This document shows positions 44,481 to 53,601 of a stretch of DNA of 64,000 bases, in pieces. Location of the stretch: NCBI GenBank assembly GCA_902573295.1, contig CACGJB010000003.1, forward strand, positions 1-64,000, read 5' to 3'. The stretch's first letter is position 1; each line of letters begins with the position of its first letter. A model generated the notes under the pieces. That model was not told the DNA's origin. It worked only from the letters and a program-made list of their open reading frames with translations, and did not search any database. Origin of the DNA: an uncultured Pelagibacteraceae bacterium. Its GTDB lineage: Bacteria > Pseudomonadota > Alphaproteobacteria > Pelagibacterales > Pelagibacteraceae. The translations under genes were made by a program, and so were the position numbers.

Positions 44481-44618
44481 TATCTTCCTCTATATTGTTA
44501 ACAATTTATAAAAAGCTAATTTAATTATGAATATGATTAATATTCAATGACAAAATAGTCCATTTTAGTATTGAATAAGTACCTCTTTAACGAATATTTT
44601 TATACTATTGGCTAGATT

Positions 44619-45230
44619 TTAAAAATATTTTTTAAATTCCTCATTAATATTAAGTATTTCAAGATCTACTAAACCGCCAATTACTAATTGTAGACCAACA
44701 ATTAAAATAAATATCAATCCAACATAAGCAATCCATATATGTCGTTGAATATAATTTGCCATATACGTTGCTAAAGCACCAGTTAGTACAACCGATAACA
44801 TTAATCCAAATATCATAAATCCAAAATATCCTTTTGCAGCAGCTACAACTCCAATAACATTGTCAAAACTGATCATGATATCCGCAAATAAAACTTTTCC
44901 AATACTGCTTATGTACGAAGGTTCTTTTATTTTTTTTGTGGTAGGCTTTACTTTTTTTATATCTAATAAATCTTTCCTTAAATCATTTACAATCCAAATT
45001 AACAACAAACCACCTAAAATCTTAATAAAATAAAATTCAAATAAAAAAGTCGCAAAAATTGCGAAAAAAATTTTAAAAACAAAGGCTCCAATCACACCCC
45101 AAAGAATTATTTGTTTTCTATTTTTCGGAACAAAATTTGATGCAATAGATCCAACAATCACAGCATTATCGGCAGTTAATATAATCGTGATAAAAATTAT
45201 ATTAGTTAAAATTATGAGTTCTTCAATCAA
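44619..45230 (-). CDS. TerC-family integral membrane protein
   Basis: TADNAVIVG and ISFDNVIGV motifs. Confidence 0.88.
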   Translation of the reverse strand: MIEELIILTNIIFITIILTADNAVIVGSIASNFVPKNRKQIILWGVIGAFVFKIFFAIFATFLFEFYFIKILGGLLLIWIVNDLRKDLLDIKKVKPTTKKIKEPSYISSIGKVLFADIMISFDNVIGVVAAAKGYFGFMIFGLMLSVVLTGALATYMANYIQRHIWIAYVGLIFILIVGLQLVIGGLVDLEILNINEEFKKYF

Positions 45231-45341
45231 GATAACATTATAATAGTATAATCTGACAAATTTTCAATGAGACCATAATGATAATTTTATTGATTTAATC
45301 TCTGAGAGATAATTAAATGTTTATTTTAAAAAGGAGGATAA

Positions 45342-46313
45342 ATGAAATTATTGAAATTATTTATATCTATAATTACTTCAGTATTGTTATTTGCAAACGT
45401 TTCTTTAGCTGAAAAATGGGATATGGCACTTGCTTATGGTGCTGGAAACTTTCATTCTGCTAATGCAACAGAATTTGCAAAGAATGTAACTGAAAAAAGT
45501 GGTGGAAAACTTACAATTGTTACTCACCCAGGTGGTTCATTGTTTAAAGGTGGTGAAATTTTCAGAGCTGTAAGAACAGGTCAAGCGCCTATCGGTGAAA
45601 GATTTATGTCAGCTCTTGGAAAAGAAGATCCTTTATATGAAATTGACTCATTGCCTTTCTTAGCAAGTTCTTATGATGATGCTATGAAATTATATGAAGC
45701 TTCAAAGCCATATATTGTTAAGAGTCTTGATGAAAAAGGATTGGTATTTCTTTATGCAGTGCCGTGGCCTGCACAAGGACTTTACAGTAAAAAGCAAATT
45801 AAAAAAGTTGGTGATCTAAATGGATTAAAATTTAGAGCATACAATTCTGCAACAATCAGAATTGCAGAGTTAACAGGAATGGCACCAACTAAAATTGAAG
45901 CAGCTGAAATAAGCCAAGCATTTTCTACAGGTGCCGTGGAGAGTATGATTACTTCACCAACAACTGGGAAAAACAGCAAGATTTGGGAAAATGGTGTTAA
46001 ATATTTTTACGATATAGCAGCATGGTTTCCAAAAAATATGATTATAGCTAACAAAGCCGCTTGGAATAAACTTGATAAAGCAACTCAAGATTTAGTAATG
46101 AACCAAGCAGCAATTGCTGAGGAAAAAGGTTGGGAATTATCTAAACAAGGTAATACTGGAGACAAGAAAGCTTTAGCTGACGCTGGAATGGAAGTTGGCG
46201 AAGTTAATTCAGCTTTGAAAAAACATTTTGAAAAAGTTGGAGCAACAATGTCTGAAGAATGGAAAGCAAAAGCTGGAGACAGAGGTGCTGCAGTTTTATC
46301 TGCTTACAAATAA
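45342..46313 (+). CDS. dctP: TRAP transporter substrate-binding protein DctP
   Basis: Signal peptide, DctP pattern (LNGLKFRAYNSATIRIAELTGMAPTKIEAAEISQAFSTGAVESMI). Confidence 0.92.
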   Translation: MKLLKLFISIITSVLLFANVSLAEKWDMALAYGAGNFHSANATEFAKNVTEKSGGKLTIVTHPGGSLFKGGEIFRAVRTGQAPIGERFMSALGKEDPLYEIDSLPFLASSYDDAMKLYEASKPYIVKSLDEKGLVFLYAVPWPAQGLYSKKQIKKVGDLNGLKFRAYNSATIRIAELTGMAPTKIEAAEISQAFSTGAVESMITSPTTGKNSKIWENGVKYFYDIAAWFPKNMIIANKAAWNKLDKATQDLVMNQAAIAEEKGWELSKQGNTGDKKALADAGMEVGEVNSALKKHFEKVGATMSEEWKAKAGDRGAAVLSAYK

Positions 46314-46323
46314 ATAGTCTTAA

Positions 46324-46358
46324 AAAAAAGGCCAACTTGTAGTAAGTTGGCCTTTTTA
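46324..46358 (+). terminator. rho-independent-type hairpin between dctP and dctQ
   Basis: AAAAAGGCCAACTT-GTAGT-AAGTTGGCCTTTTT. Confidence 0.93.
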
Positions 46359-46362
46359 TTAA

Positions 46363-46851
46363 ATGTTTCAATCAATAAATAACAATCTAAATAAGCTCTA
46401 TAAATTTTCAGGATATATAGCTGCTTTTTTTTTAATACTTGTTGCAGTTTTTATTTTAATTGGAATTTCATCAAGGATTTTTGGTTTTTACATAAGAGGT
46501 TTAGCTGAGTACTCAGGTTACTGTATGGCTGCGGCTTCCTTCTATGCATTAGCGTTTACTTTTGTTGAAGGCGGACATATTCGAATTACACTTTTCTTAG
46601 AAAAAGCCTCTTCATCCTATAAAAAATTTTTAGAAATTTGGTGTTTGATTGTAGCAACAATTTTTTCAGGCTATTTGTCTTTTTACCTATGGAAAATGTT
46701 ATTAATCTCTTATGATTTTCAAGAGAGAAGCGAAGGTGCAGATGAGATCTTAATATGGATTCCTCAAACTAGTGTTGCTATCGGATCTTTAATTTTGTTT
46801 ATAGCTGTTTTACATAAATTTATTTTAACAATTTTAAGTAAGAATGACTGA
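46363..46851 (+). CDS. dctQ: TRAP transporter small permease DctQ
   Basis: 4 TM, between dctP and dctM. Confidence 0.9.
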   Translation: MFQSINNNLNKLYKFSGYIAAFFLILVAVFILIGISSRIFGFYIRGLAEYSGYCMAAASFYALAFTFVEGGHIRITLFLEKASSSYKKFLEIWCLIVATIFSGYLSFYLWKMLLISYDFQERSEGADEILIWIPQTSVAIGSLILFIAVLHKFILTILSKND

Positions 46852-48154
46852 AATATTTCTAATTATATTTTTCATAAGTGTACTCTTATTTTTTCTTGGA
46901 TCTGGCATCTGGGTAGCGATAAGCATGATAGGGGTTTCAACAATTGGGATGATGTTATTTACTTCAAGACCAGTTGGAGATGCCATGGCAACTACGATAT
47001 GGGGAACTTCATCATCATGGACATTAACAGCTTTACCATTGTTTGTTTGGATGGGTGAAATATTGTTTAGGACAAAGTTATCTGAAAATTTATTTGCTGG
47101 ACTATCACCATGGATGCAAAAATTACCAGGTGGATTAATTCATGTAAATGTTGTTGGTTGTGCACTTTTTGCAGCAATATCAGGCTCTTCAGCAGCAACT
47201 GTTGCAACAGTAGGCAAGATGTCTATCCCAGAATTAAGAAAAAGAAAATATCCAGAAAAAATTTTGTTAGGCAGTCTAGCAGGTTCAGGAACCTTAGGAC
47301 TTCTTATACCTCCTTCAATAATACTAATAATTTATGGAGTAACTGTTCAAGAGTCTATAGCAAAGCTATTTATTGCAGGAATTATTCCAGGGATAATGAT
47401 TGCACTTATATTTATGTCTTACGTGATTATATGGTCTCTAATAAATAAAAAAAGCATGCCAAAGTATGTGGAAAAATTTTCCTTTCTAGAAAAAATAAGA
47501 AAATCAAAACAATTATTACCAGTAATTATTTTAATATCAGCTGTGATTGGATCAATATACACTGGAGTTGCAACAGCAACTGAGGCTGCTTCTTTAGGTG
47601 TAGTAGGGGCTTTAATTTTATCTTACTTTCAAAAAAGCTTAACCATTGAAACATTTAAACAATCATTATTAGGAGCAACTAAAACATCTTGTATGATTGC
47701 TTTTATTTTAGCTGGCTCTACATTCTTATCATTAGCTATGGGATTTACTGGTCTTCCAAGAAATCTAGCTATCTGGATACAAAATATGGAGTTATCTCCC
47801 TATGTATTAATTTTTGTATTAATGATTTTTTACATTATTCTTGGAATGTTTCTTGATGGAATTTCAGCAGTTGTACTAACAATGGCAATAATTGAGCCAA
47901 TGATTAGACAAGCTGGTTTCGACATGATCTGGTTTGGAATATTTTTAGTTATAGTAGTTGAGATGGCCCAAATCACACCACCTGTAGGATTTAATTTATT
48001 TGTATTACAAGGAATGGCTAACAAAGATATGGGATTTATTGCAAGGAGTGCATTCCCATTGTTTATGTTAATGATCCTTGCAGTAATTCTTGTTGTTATC
48101 TTTCCTGAAATAGCTTTATGGATGCCACAACAAATGGTTCAAAACATTAATTAG
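46844..48154 (+). CDS. dctM: TRAP transporter large permease DctM
   Basis: GSSAATVATVGKMSIPELRKR, GLLIPPSIILIIYG, ITPPVGFNLFVLQ. Confidence 0.95.
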   Translation: MTEIFLIIFFISVLLFFLGSGIWVAISMIGVSTIGMMLFTSRPVGDAMATTIWGTSSSWTLTALPLFVWMGEILFRTKLSENLFAGLSPWMQKLPGGLIHVNVVGCALFAAISGSSAATVATVGKMSIPELRKRKYPEKILLGSLAGSGTLGLLIPPSIILIIYGVTVQESIAKLFIAGIIPGIMIALIFMSYVIIWSLINKKSMPKYVEKFSFLEKIRKSKQLLPVIILISAVIGSIYTGVATATEAASLGVVGALILSYFQKSLTIETFKQSLLGATKTSCMIAFILAGSTFLSLAMGFTGLPRNLAIWIQNMELSPYVLIFVLMIFYIILGMFLDGISAVVLTMAIIEPMIRQAGFDMIWFGIFLVIVVEMAQITPPVGFNLFVLQGMANKDMGFIARSAFPLFMLMILAVILVVIFPEIALWMPQQMVQNIN

Positions 48155-48642
48155 TATTTTGATTTTTTTGTACCAGCAATAATTTGTTTTAAACTATCGT
48201 ATTCTTTACAGTTACAACTTTCTAAAATTTTTAATCTTTCATTAGCTAAATCAATTCTGTTTGTCGCAACATAAAGCTCACCTAAATATTCATTAATACC
48301 TATATGATTTGGTTCTATTGCAAGACCTTGAAGATAATATTTTTCTCCAGTTTCAAAATCCCCAAGTTTCCTTGTTGTAAAACCTAAGTAGTTTAATGTA
48401 TCAGCTTTATTCGGTTTGCTTTTGTTTGATTTAATTAAAAGCTTTAGAGCTTTCATATATCTCTTATTTGCTTTCTCAACTTTACCATCATTTTCATATT
48501 TTTTTGCTGCTTTTACTAATTTTACAGCTTTGCTGTAATTATTAGCGCTATTGGAGTCTGAGCTTGAACTAGTGCCGGCAGTATATGAATTAGTAGATAA
48601 AAGAATTAACAAAAAAAAAGTAATTAAAGTATTTTTTAACAT
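48151..48642 (-). CDS. TPR-repeat protein, secreted
   Basis: Signal peptide plus TPR helices; convergent with dctM, stop codons overlap by 4 bp. Confidence 0.8.
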   Translation of the reverse strand: MLKNTLITFFLLILLSTNSYTAGTSSSSDSNSANNYSKAVKLVKAAKKYENDGKVEKANKRYMKALKLLIKSNKSKPNKADTLNYLGFTTRKLGDFETGEKYYLQGLAIEPNHIGINEYLGELYVATNRIDLANERLKILESCNCKEYDSLKQIIAGTKKSKY

Positions 48643-49415
48643 TATTTAAATTTCTCCATTTTAGTTAAAGGTTTTAATGTCAGTCCATTTTCTATTAAAT
48701 TTTTTTTAATAGATTTAGCGGTTGCTAACGAACTTGCATTATCTCCATGTATGCATACAGAATCAATTTCACAAGGTATTTGCTTCCCGCTGTGACAATT
48801 AAGTGACTGATTTTTAACCATATTTAACACGTGCTTTTGAGCTTCTAAAGGATCTGTAATTAGTGCATGTGGTTTTTTTCTAGAAACCAAATTACCGTCA
48901 TCTTCATAATTTCGATCAGCAAAAATTTCACAAGCTATACGCATGTTGAGTTTTTTGGCTGCTTCTTCCATTTTAGAACCTGTAGGTACTAAATAAATTA
49001 AATCTTTGCTAATCTCATTTATGGCCTTTGCTAAGGTGGTTGCTAAATCTATGTCTTCACAAGCCATATTGTTTAATGCACCGTGTGGTTTTATATGAGT
49101 AACATTTTCTCCATGATCTTGAGCAATTTTTTGAAGAATTTCATATTGATTTATAATCAATTGCCTTACTTCGCTTGATGGAAGACTCATTCTTTGTCTT
49201 CCAAAATTTTCAGGATCATTAAAAGAAGGGTGTGCTCCAATACTAACACCATTTTTTTTTGAAATTTGAACTACTTGATTCATGGACTTATCGTCACCTG
49301 CATGATAACCACATGCAACATTTGCAGAATTAACTATTTCTAGTAAATCTGGATCATACTTATTTGAATGATGTTTTGATTTTTCCCCTAAATCGCAATT
49401 TATATTAATTTCCAT
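48642..49415 (-). CDS. pxpA: 5-oxoprolinase subunit A (LamB/YcsF)
   Basis: MEININCDLGE, NVACGYHAGD, GAHPSFND, THIKPHGALNN; ATG at 49415 preferred. Confidence 0.94.
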   Translation of the reverse strand: MEININCDLGEKSKHHSNKYDPDLLEIVNSANVACGYHAGDDKSMNQVVQISKKNGVSIGAHPSFNDPENFGRQRMSLPSSEVRQLIINQYEILQKIAQDHGENVTHIKPHGALNNMACEDIDLATTLAKAINEISKDLIYLVPTGSKMEEAAKKLNMRIACEIFADRNYEDDGNLVSRKKPHALITDPLEAQKHVLNMVKNQSLNCHSGKQIPCEIDSVCIHGDNASSLATAKSIKKNLIENGLTLKPLTKMEKFK

Positions 49416-49442
49416 AGTCTCTAATGTTAAGTATAACATGAC

Positions 49443-50117
49443 ATGATAAAAAATATATCAAATCTTGGTGACGCAGCTTTGTACTGTGATTTTGGTAATG
49501 AAGTTAATAAATCAATTAATTCACAAGTAATAAAATATTTTAAAACTATTAAAGAAAAAAAATTAGAAGGGATCAATAATTTAACACCTTCATATAATAA
49601 ATTAATTATTTCTTATGATTTAAGAAAAACAAATTTTAAAGAAGTTAAAAAATTTATAGAAAATATTAATATTGAAGAGTCAAAAAAAACAAATTCTAAA
49701 AAATTGGAAATACCAGTTTGTTGTCACGAAAATTTTTCTATGGATATTAAAAGATTGGAAGAAATTTTAAAATTAAGTAGAGAAAAAATTTTAGAGAATT
49801 TTTTAAATAAGGATTATTTTTGTTACATGACAGGCTTTATTGCTGGTATGCCTTTTCTCGGTGACTTAGATGAGAATATGCGAGCTCAACGTTTAGAAAC
49901 CCCAAGAGTAAAAGTACCCAAAGGATCCGTCGCAGTAACTGAACAATTTGCAAATATTTATACATTTGAAAGTCCAGGTGGATGGAATATTTTAGGAAAC
50001 ACACCTTTAGATGTTTTTGATAGTTCAAAAGAAGAAAAACCAAATCTAATTAATCCAGGAGATACAGTAATTTTTAAAGAAATTACTTTGGATCAGTATA
50101 ACAATTTTAATGAATAA
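49443..50117 (+). CDS. pxpB: 5-oxoprolinase subunit B (KipI-like)
   Basis: MTGFIAGMPFLGDLDE, RLETPRVKVPKGSVAV, SPGGWNILG. Confidence 0.93.
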   Translation: MIKNISNLGDAALYCDFGNEVNKSINSQVIKYFKTIKEKKLEGINNLTPSYNKLIISYDLRKTNFKEVKKFIENINIEESKKTNSKKLEIPVCCHENFSMDIKRLEEILKLSREKILENFLNKDYFCYMTGFIAGMPFLGDLDENMRAQRLETPRVKVPKGSVAVTEQFANIYTFESPGGWNILGNTPLDVFDSSKEEKPNLINPGDTVIFKEITLDQYNNFNE

Positions 50118-51054
50118 TAATTATTTAGATATAATCAGACCTGGAATTAATACCACTTTTCAAGACAAAGGTAGGGATCATCTATATCATATTGGTATCC
50201 CATTTAGTGGTGCTATGGATAATAGAAATTATCTTATAGCTAACAAACTTGTTAATAATAACTTAGACGCTGCAGTGATAGAGTTTGCTTATCAAGGTCC
50301 TCATTTAAAATATTCAGGAGAAAAAATTAATTTTGCCATTACTGGGGATGTAATTTTTTCAATTAAAAAAAAAGATACTCAAATTGAGGGGAATTGTTAT
50401 CAAAGCTATCAAATTGAAAATGGAGATGAAATAAATATCCTCTCTACAAATAAATCAGTTTATGGATATTTAGCATTAGGAGGAGAACTAGATTTAAAAT
50501 TTCAATGGAATAGTTGTTCTATAAATACGAAAGCAAATATTGGATCTAATGATGGAAAAAAATTAGATGCAGGACAGAGAATTAATTTTAAAAAAATAAA
50601 TTCTAATAAAAATATAAAAAAAATTGATTACATAAATACCAAAATAGAAAATATTAGGGTAATGAAAGGTACAAATTTTGATTATTTTTCAGAACAAGGA
50701 AAACAAACATTTTATGAAAAAGAATTTATTGTTTCAAAGCTTTCAGACAGAATGGGCATGAGACTTGAGGGCCCTAAAATAGAGAATATCTTCGATACTA
50801 ATATTAAATCAGAGGGATTAATTAAAGGTGTTATTCAAGTACCTGCTGACGGTAATCCAATAATAATGCTTTCAGATCATGGAACTGTTGGTGGCTATCC
50901 AAAAATTGGTGTTGTCGTTAGTGTTGATTATGATCGATTAGTACAAATGGCACCAGGATCAAAAATAAAATTTAAAGAGATTAATTTATCTGATGCAGAA
51001 ACTCTATTTAAGTTATATGAAATGGAAACTCAAAATTTACTTTATCAAATTTAA
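50110..51054 (+). CDS. pxpC: 5-oxoprolinase subunit C (KipA-like)
   Basis: IIRPGINTTFQDKGRDHLYHIGIPFSGAMD, SDRMGMRLEGP, DHGTVGGYPKIG. Confidence 0.93.
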   Translation: MNNNYLDIIRPGINTTFQDKGRDHLYHIGIPFSGAMDNRNYLIANKLVNNNLDAAVIEFAYQGPHLKYSGEKINFAITGDVIFSIKKKDTQIEGNCYQSYQIENGDEINILSTNKSVYGYLALGGELDLKFQWNSCSINTKANIGSNDGKKLDAGQRINFKKINSNKNIKKIDYINTKIENIRVMKGTNFDYFSEQGKQTFYEKEFIVSKLSDRMGMRLEGPKIENIFDTNIKSEGLIKGVIQVPADGNPIIMLSDHGTVGGYPKIGVVVSVDYDRLVQMAPGSKIKFKEINLSDAETLFKLYEMETQNLLYQI

Positions 51055-51926
51055 TGAATATTTTATCAAAACTACCAGGGCCTTTTTTAGTTTTTTTAGG
51101 AGCATGTACGTTAAGTTTTGGTGGTTTAATAGTAAAATCTTTTGAAGGATCGACCCTCTGGCAAATATTATTTTGGAGATCACTTTTCTTTATTGGAGTA
51201 ATTACAATTTTTTTAATATTTACTTACAAAGGAAAAATTTTTAGTGCTCTTTATAAATCTGGATTTCCAGGTTTACTTGGAGGTATAATTTTATCTATTG
51301 GATTTGCCAGCTACGTATTTGCTATGTACGAAACAACAGTAGCTAACGCAAATTTTATAATACAAACTCAAGCTTTGTTCTTAGCAATATTTGGTTATGT
51401 ATTTTTAAAAGAAAAAATTTCTAAAATTACATTAACATGTATTATTACTGCAGTAGTTGGTATCATTTTTATGTTAGGAAGTTCACTAACACCAGGTCAA
51501 ATGACAGGAAACTTGGTTGCATTCATTATGCCAATATCATTTGCAATTTTAATATTAATTGTTAGAAAATATCCTAAAGTTGACATGATACCTTTGCAAC
51601 TAGTTGCTGGAGTTTTTGCAACATTAATAGGTTTGTTCATGTCACCAAGTATTATTGTTTCAACAAATGATATTTTTTTAGGTTTTATTGCAGGATTTTT
51701 TCAAGTTGGACTTGGTTTTATACTTATAACAATTGGAGCAAGATCTACTCCTTCAGCATTTGTTGGGATAATTATGTTAACTGAAGCTGTTCTAGGACCA
51801 TTATGGGCATGGATGTTTGCAAACGAAAACCCACCACTTGAAGTACTTTTTGGAGGAGCTATTGTCATAACAGCAGTAGTTATACAATTTTTGTCTCCAT
51901 TACTTGTCAAAAAGATAGTTAAATAA
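51054..51926 (+). CDS. EamA/DMT-family transporter
   Basis: 10 TM, two EamA repeats. Confidence 0.87.
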   Translation: MNILSKLPGPFLVFLGACTLSFGGLIVKSFEGSTLWQILFWRSLFFIGVITIFLIFTYKGKIFSALYKSGFPGLLGGIILSIGFASYVFAMYETTVANANFIIQTQALFLAIFGYVFLKEKISKITLTCIITAVVGIIFMLGSSLTPGQMTGNLVAFIMPISFAILILIVRKYPKVDMIPLQLVAGVFATLIGLFMSPSIIVSTNDIFLGFIAGFFQVGLGFILITIGARSTPSAFVGIIMLTEAVLGPLWAWMFANENPPLEVLFGGAIVITAVVIQFLSPLLVKKIVK

Positions 51927-51966
51927 ATTTAACACTAAAATTCTAAATGTGTTATAAGTTGTTATA

Positions 51967-52103
51967 CGGGAGAGACTATTTATAGCGCCGAAGGAGCAAC
52001 CACCCCGGAAACTCTCAGGCAAAAGGACCGTACATATTAACTCTGGAAAGAGAATTATTCTCGCCGAAGGAGCAAATCTCTCAGGCACCAAGACAGAGGG
52101 GGC
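51967..52103 (+). promoter_or_regulatory. tandem glycine riboswitch (two aptamers) upstream of gcvT
   Basis: Two aptamer cores: GGGAGAGA...CGCCGAAGGAGCAA...GGAAACTCTCAGGCAAAAGGACCG and CTGGAAAGAGA...CGCCGAAGGAGCAA...CTCTCAGGCACCAAGACAGAGGGG. Confidence 0.96.
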
Positions 52104-52117
52104 AAAGAAGAGTTAAT

Positions 52118-53221
52118 ATGGAAATTAAAAAAACATCACTAAATAAACTTCATCAAAGTAACAACGCTAAGTTTGTTGAATTTGCTGGTTACGAAATGCC
52201 TATACAATATAGCAAAGGTATTATTGAAGAACATAAATTCACAAGATCACATTCTGGAATATTTGATGTATCTCACATGGGGCAATTATTTATATATGGT
52301 GATGAAAGCTTGACAGAAGAATTAGAAAAAATTTTTCCATTAGATTTAAAAAATCTAAAACAAAACAGCTCTAAGTATAGTTTTTTAATGAATGAAGATG
52401 CCGGAATTTATGATGATTTAATTATTACTAAAATAGAGGATGGGTATTTAATTATCTTAAATGCTGCATGCAAAAATAAAGATTTTGAGATTTTATCTAA
52501 TTTACTAGGTTCGAAATTTAAAATGAATTTAGATAACGATAGATCTTTGATAGCAATTCAAGGACCTAAGTCTGTTGAAATTTTAAACTCAATTATAAAT
52601 GGGGTTGATAATCTAAATTTTATGACTGGAAATTGGTTCGATTCTGATAATCAAAAATTATTTGTCACAAGATCAGGTTATACAGGGGAAGATGGATTTG
52701 AAATTTCAATTTCTAATGATAAAGCTGAAAAATTCGTTGAAAATTTAATAGAAAAGGGAGCACAACTTATAGGACTTGGGGCAAGAGATACCTTGAGATT
52801 AGAAGCTGGATTATGTTTATATGGTCACGAATTAGATATTAATAAAACACCAGTTGAGGCAAACCTTAGATGGGCAATCTCAAAATCTAGATTATCAAAT
52901 GGAGGTTTTATTGGATCAAAAAAAATTATGAACCAAATGCAAGATGGAGCAAGTCAAATAAGAGTAGGGATTAAGCCTGAAGGTAGACTGATTGCCAGAG
53001 AAAAAACCAAAATATTTAATGATTCAGATAAACAAATTGGCGAGATAACTAGTGGAACGTTTGGACCAAGTGTAAACGGTCCTATAGCGATGGGTTATGT
53101 TGATAAAGAGTTTTCAAAGGTTGATACTAAAATTTTGCTTGAGGTAAGAGGAAAAAAATATCCAGCAAATGTTTGTGCATTACCATTTTATAAAAAAAAT
53201 TATGTGAAAGGAGTAAACTAA
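52118..53221 (+). CDS. gcvT: glycine cleavage system T protein
   Basis: Aminomethyltransferase motifs; GFIGSKK, riboswitch-gcvTHP order. Confidence 0.95.
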   Translation: MEIKKTSLNKLHQSNNAKFVEFAGYEMPIQYSKGIIEEHKFTRSHSGIFDVSHMGQLFIYGDESLTEELEKIFPLDLKNLKQNSSKYSFLMNEDAGIYDDLIITKIEDGYLIILNAACKNKDFEILSNLLGSKFKMNLDNDRSLIAIQGPKSVEILNSIINGVDNLNFMTGNWFDSDNQKLFVTRSGYTGEDGFEISISNDKAEKFVENLIEKGAQLIGLGARDTLRLEAGLCLYGHELDINKTPVEANLRWAISKSRLSNGGFIGSKKIMNQMQDGASQIRVGIKPEGRLIAREKTKIFNDSDKQIGEITSGTFGPSVNGPIAMGYVDKEFSKVDTKILLEVRGKKYPANVCALPFYKKNYVKGVN

Positions 53222-53601
53222 TGAGTGAAGTAAAATTTTCTAAAGAACATGAGTGGATTACTTTGGAGGGAGATGTAGCTACAATAGGAATTACAAAACA
53301 TGCAACGGAAATGCTTGGCGACATAGTTTTTGCAGAACTTCCTGAAAAAGGATCTAATGTTGAAAAAGATGGTACCGCGGGAGTAGTAGAGTCTACGAAA
53401 GCTGCTAGTGATGTTTATACTCCAGTTAGTGGTGAGGTGGTAGATACAAATCAAGCAATTGTAGATGATCCTTCTAAAATTAATGAAGACCCAGAGGGTT
53501 CAGCATGGTTTTTTAAACTTAAAATGAAAGATCAATCTGAAATGGATGGTCTTATGAATAAAGAAGAATACGATAAATTTGCAAAGGAGAGTGCTAGCTA
53601 A
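53221..53601 (+). CDS. gcvH: glycine cleavage system H protein
   Basis: [35 protein letters not shown] lipoyl-lysine motif. Confidence 0.96.
   Translation: MSEVKFSKEHEWITLEGDVATIGITKHATEMLGDIVFAELPEKGSNVEKDGTAGVVESTKAASDVYTPVSGEVVDTNQAIVDDPSKINEDPEGSAWFFKLKMKDQSEMDGLMNKEEYDKFAKESAS

Noticed and set aside
45237-45242. TATAAT 6 nt upstream of the terC TTG start, considered as a leaderless transcript
   Set aside because: TTG starts are poor for leaderless translation and the true start is uncertain
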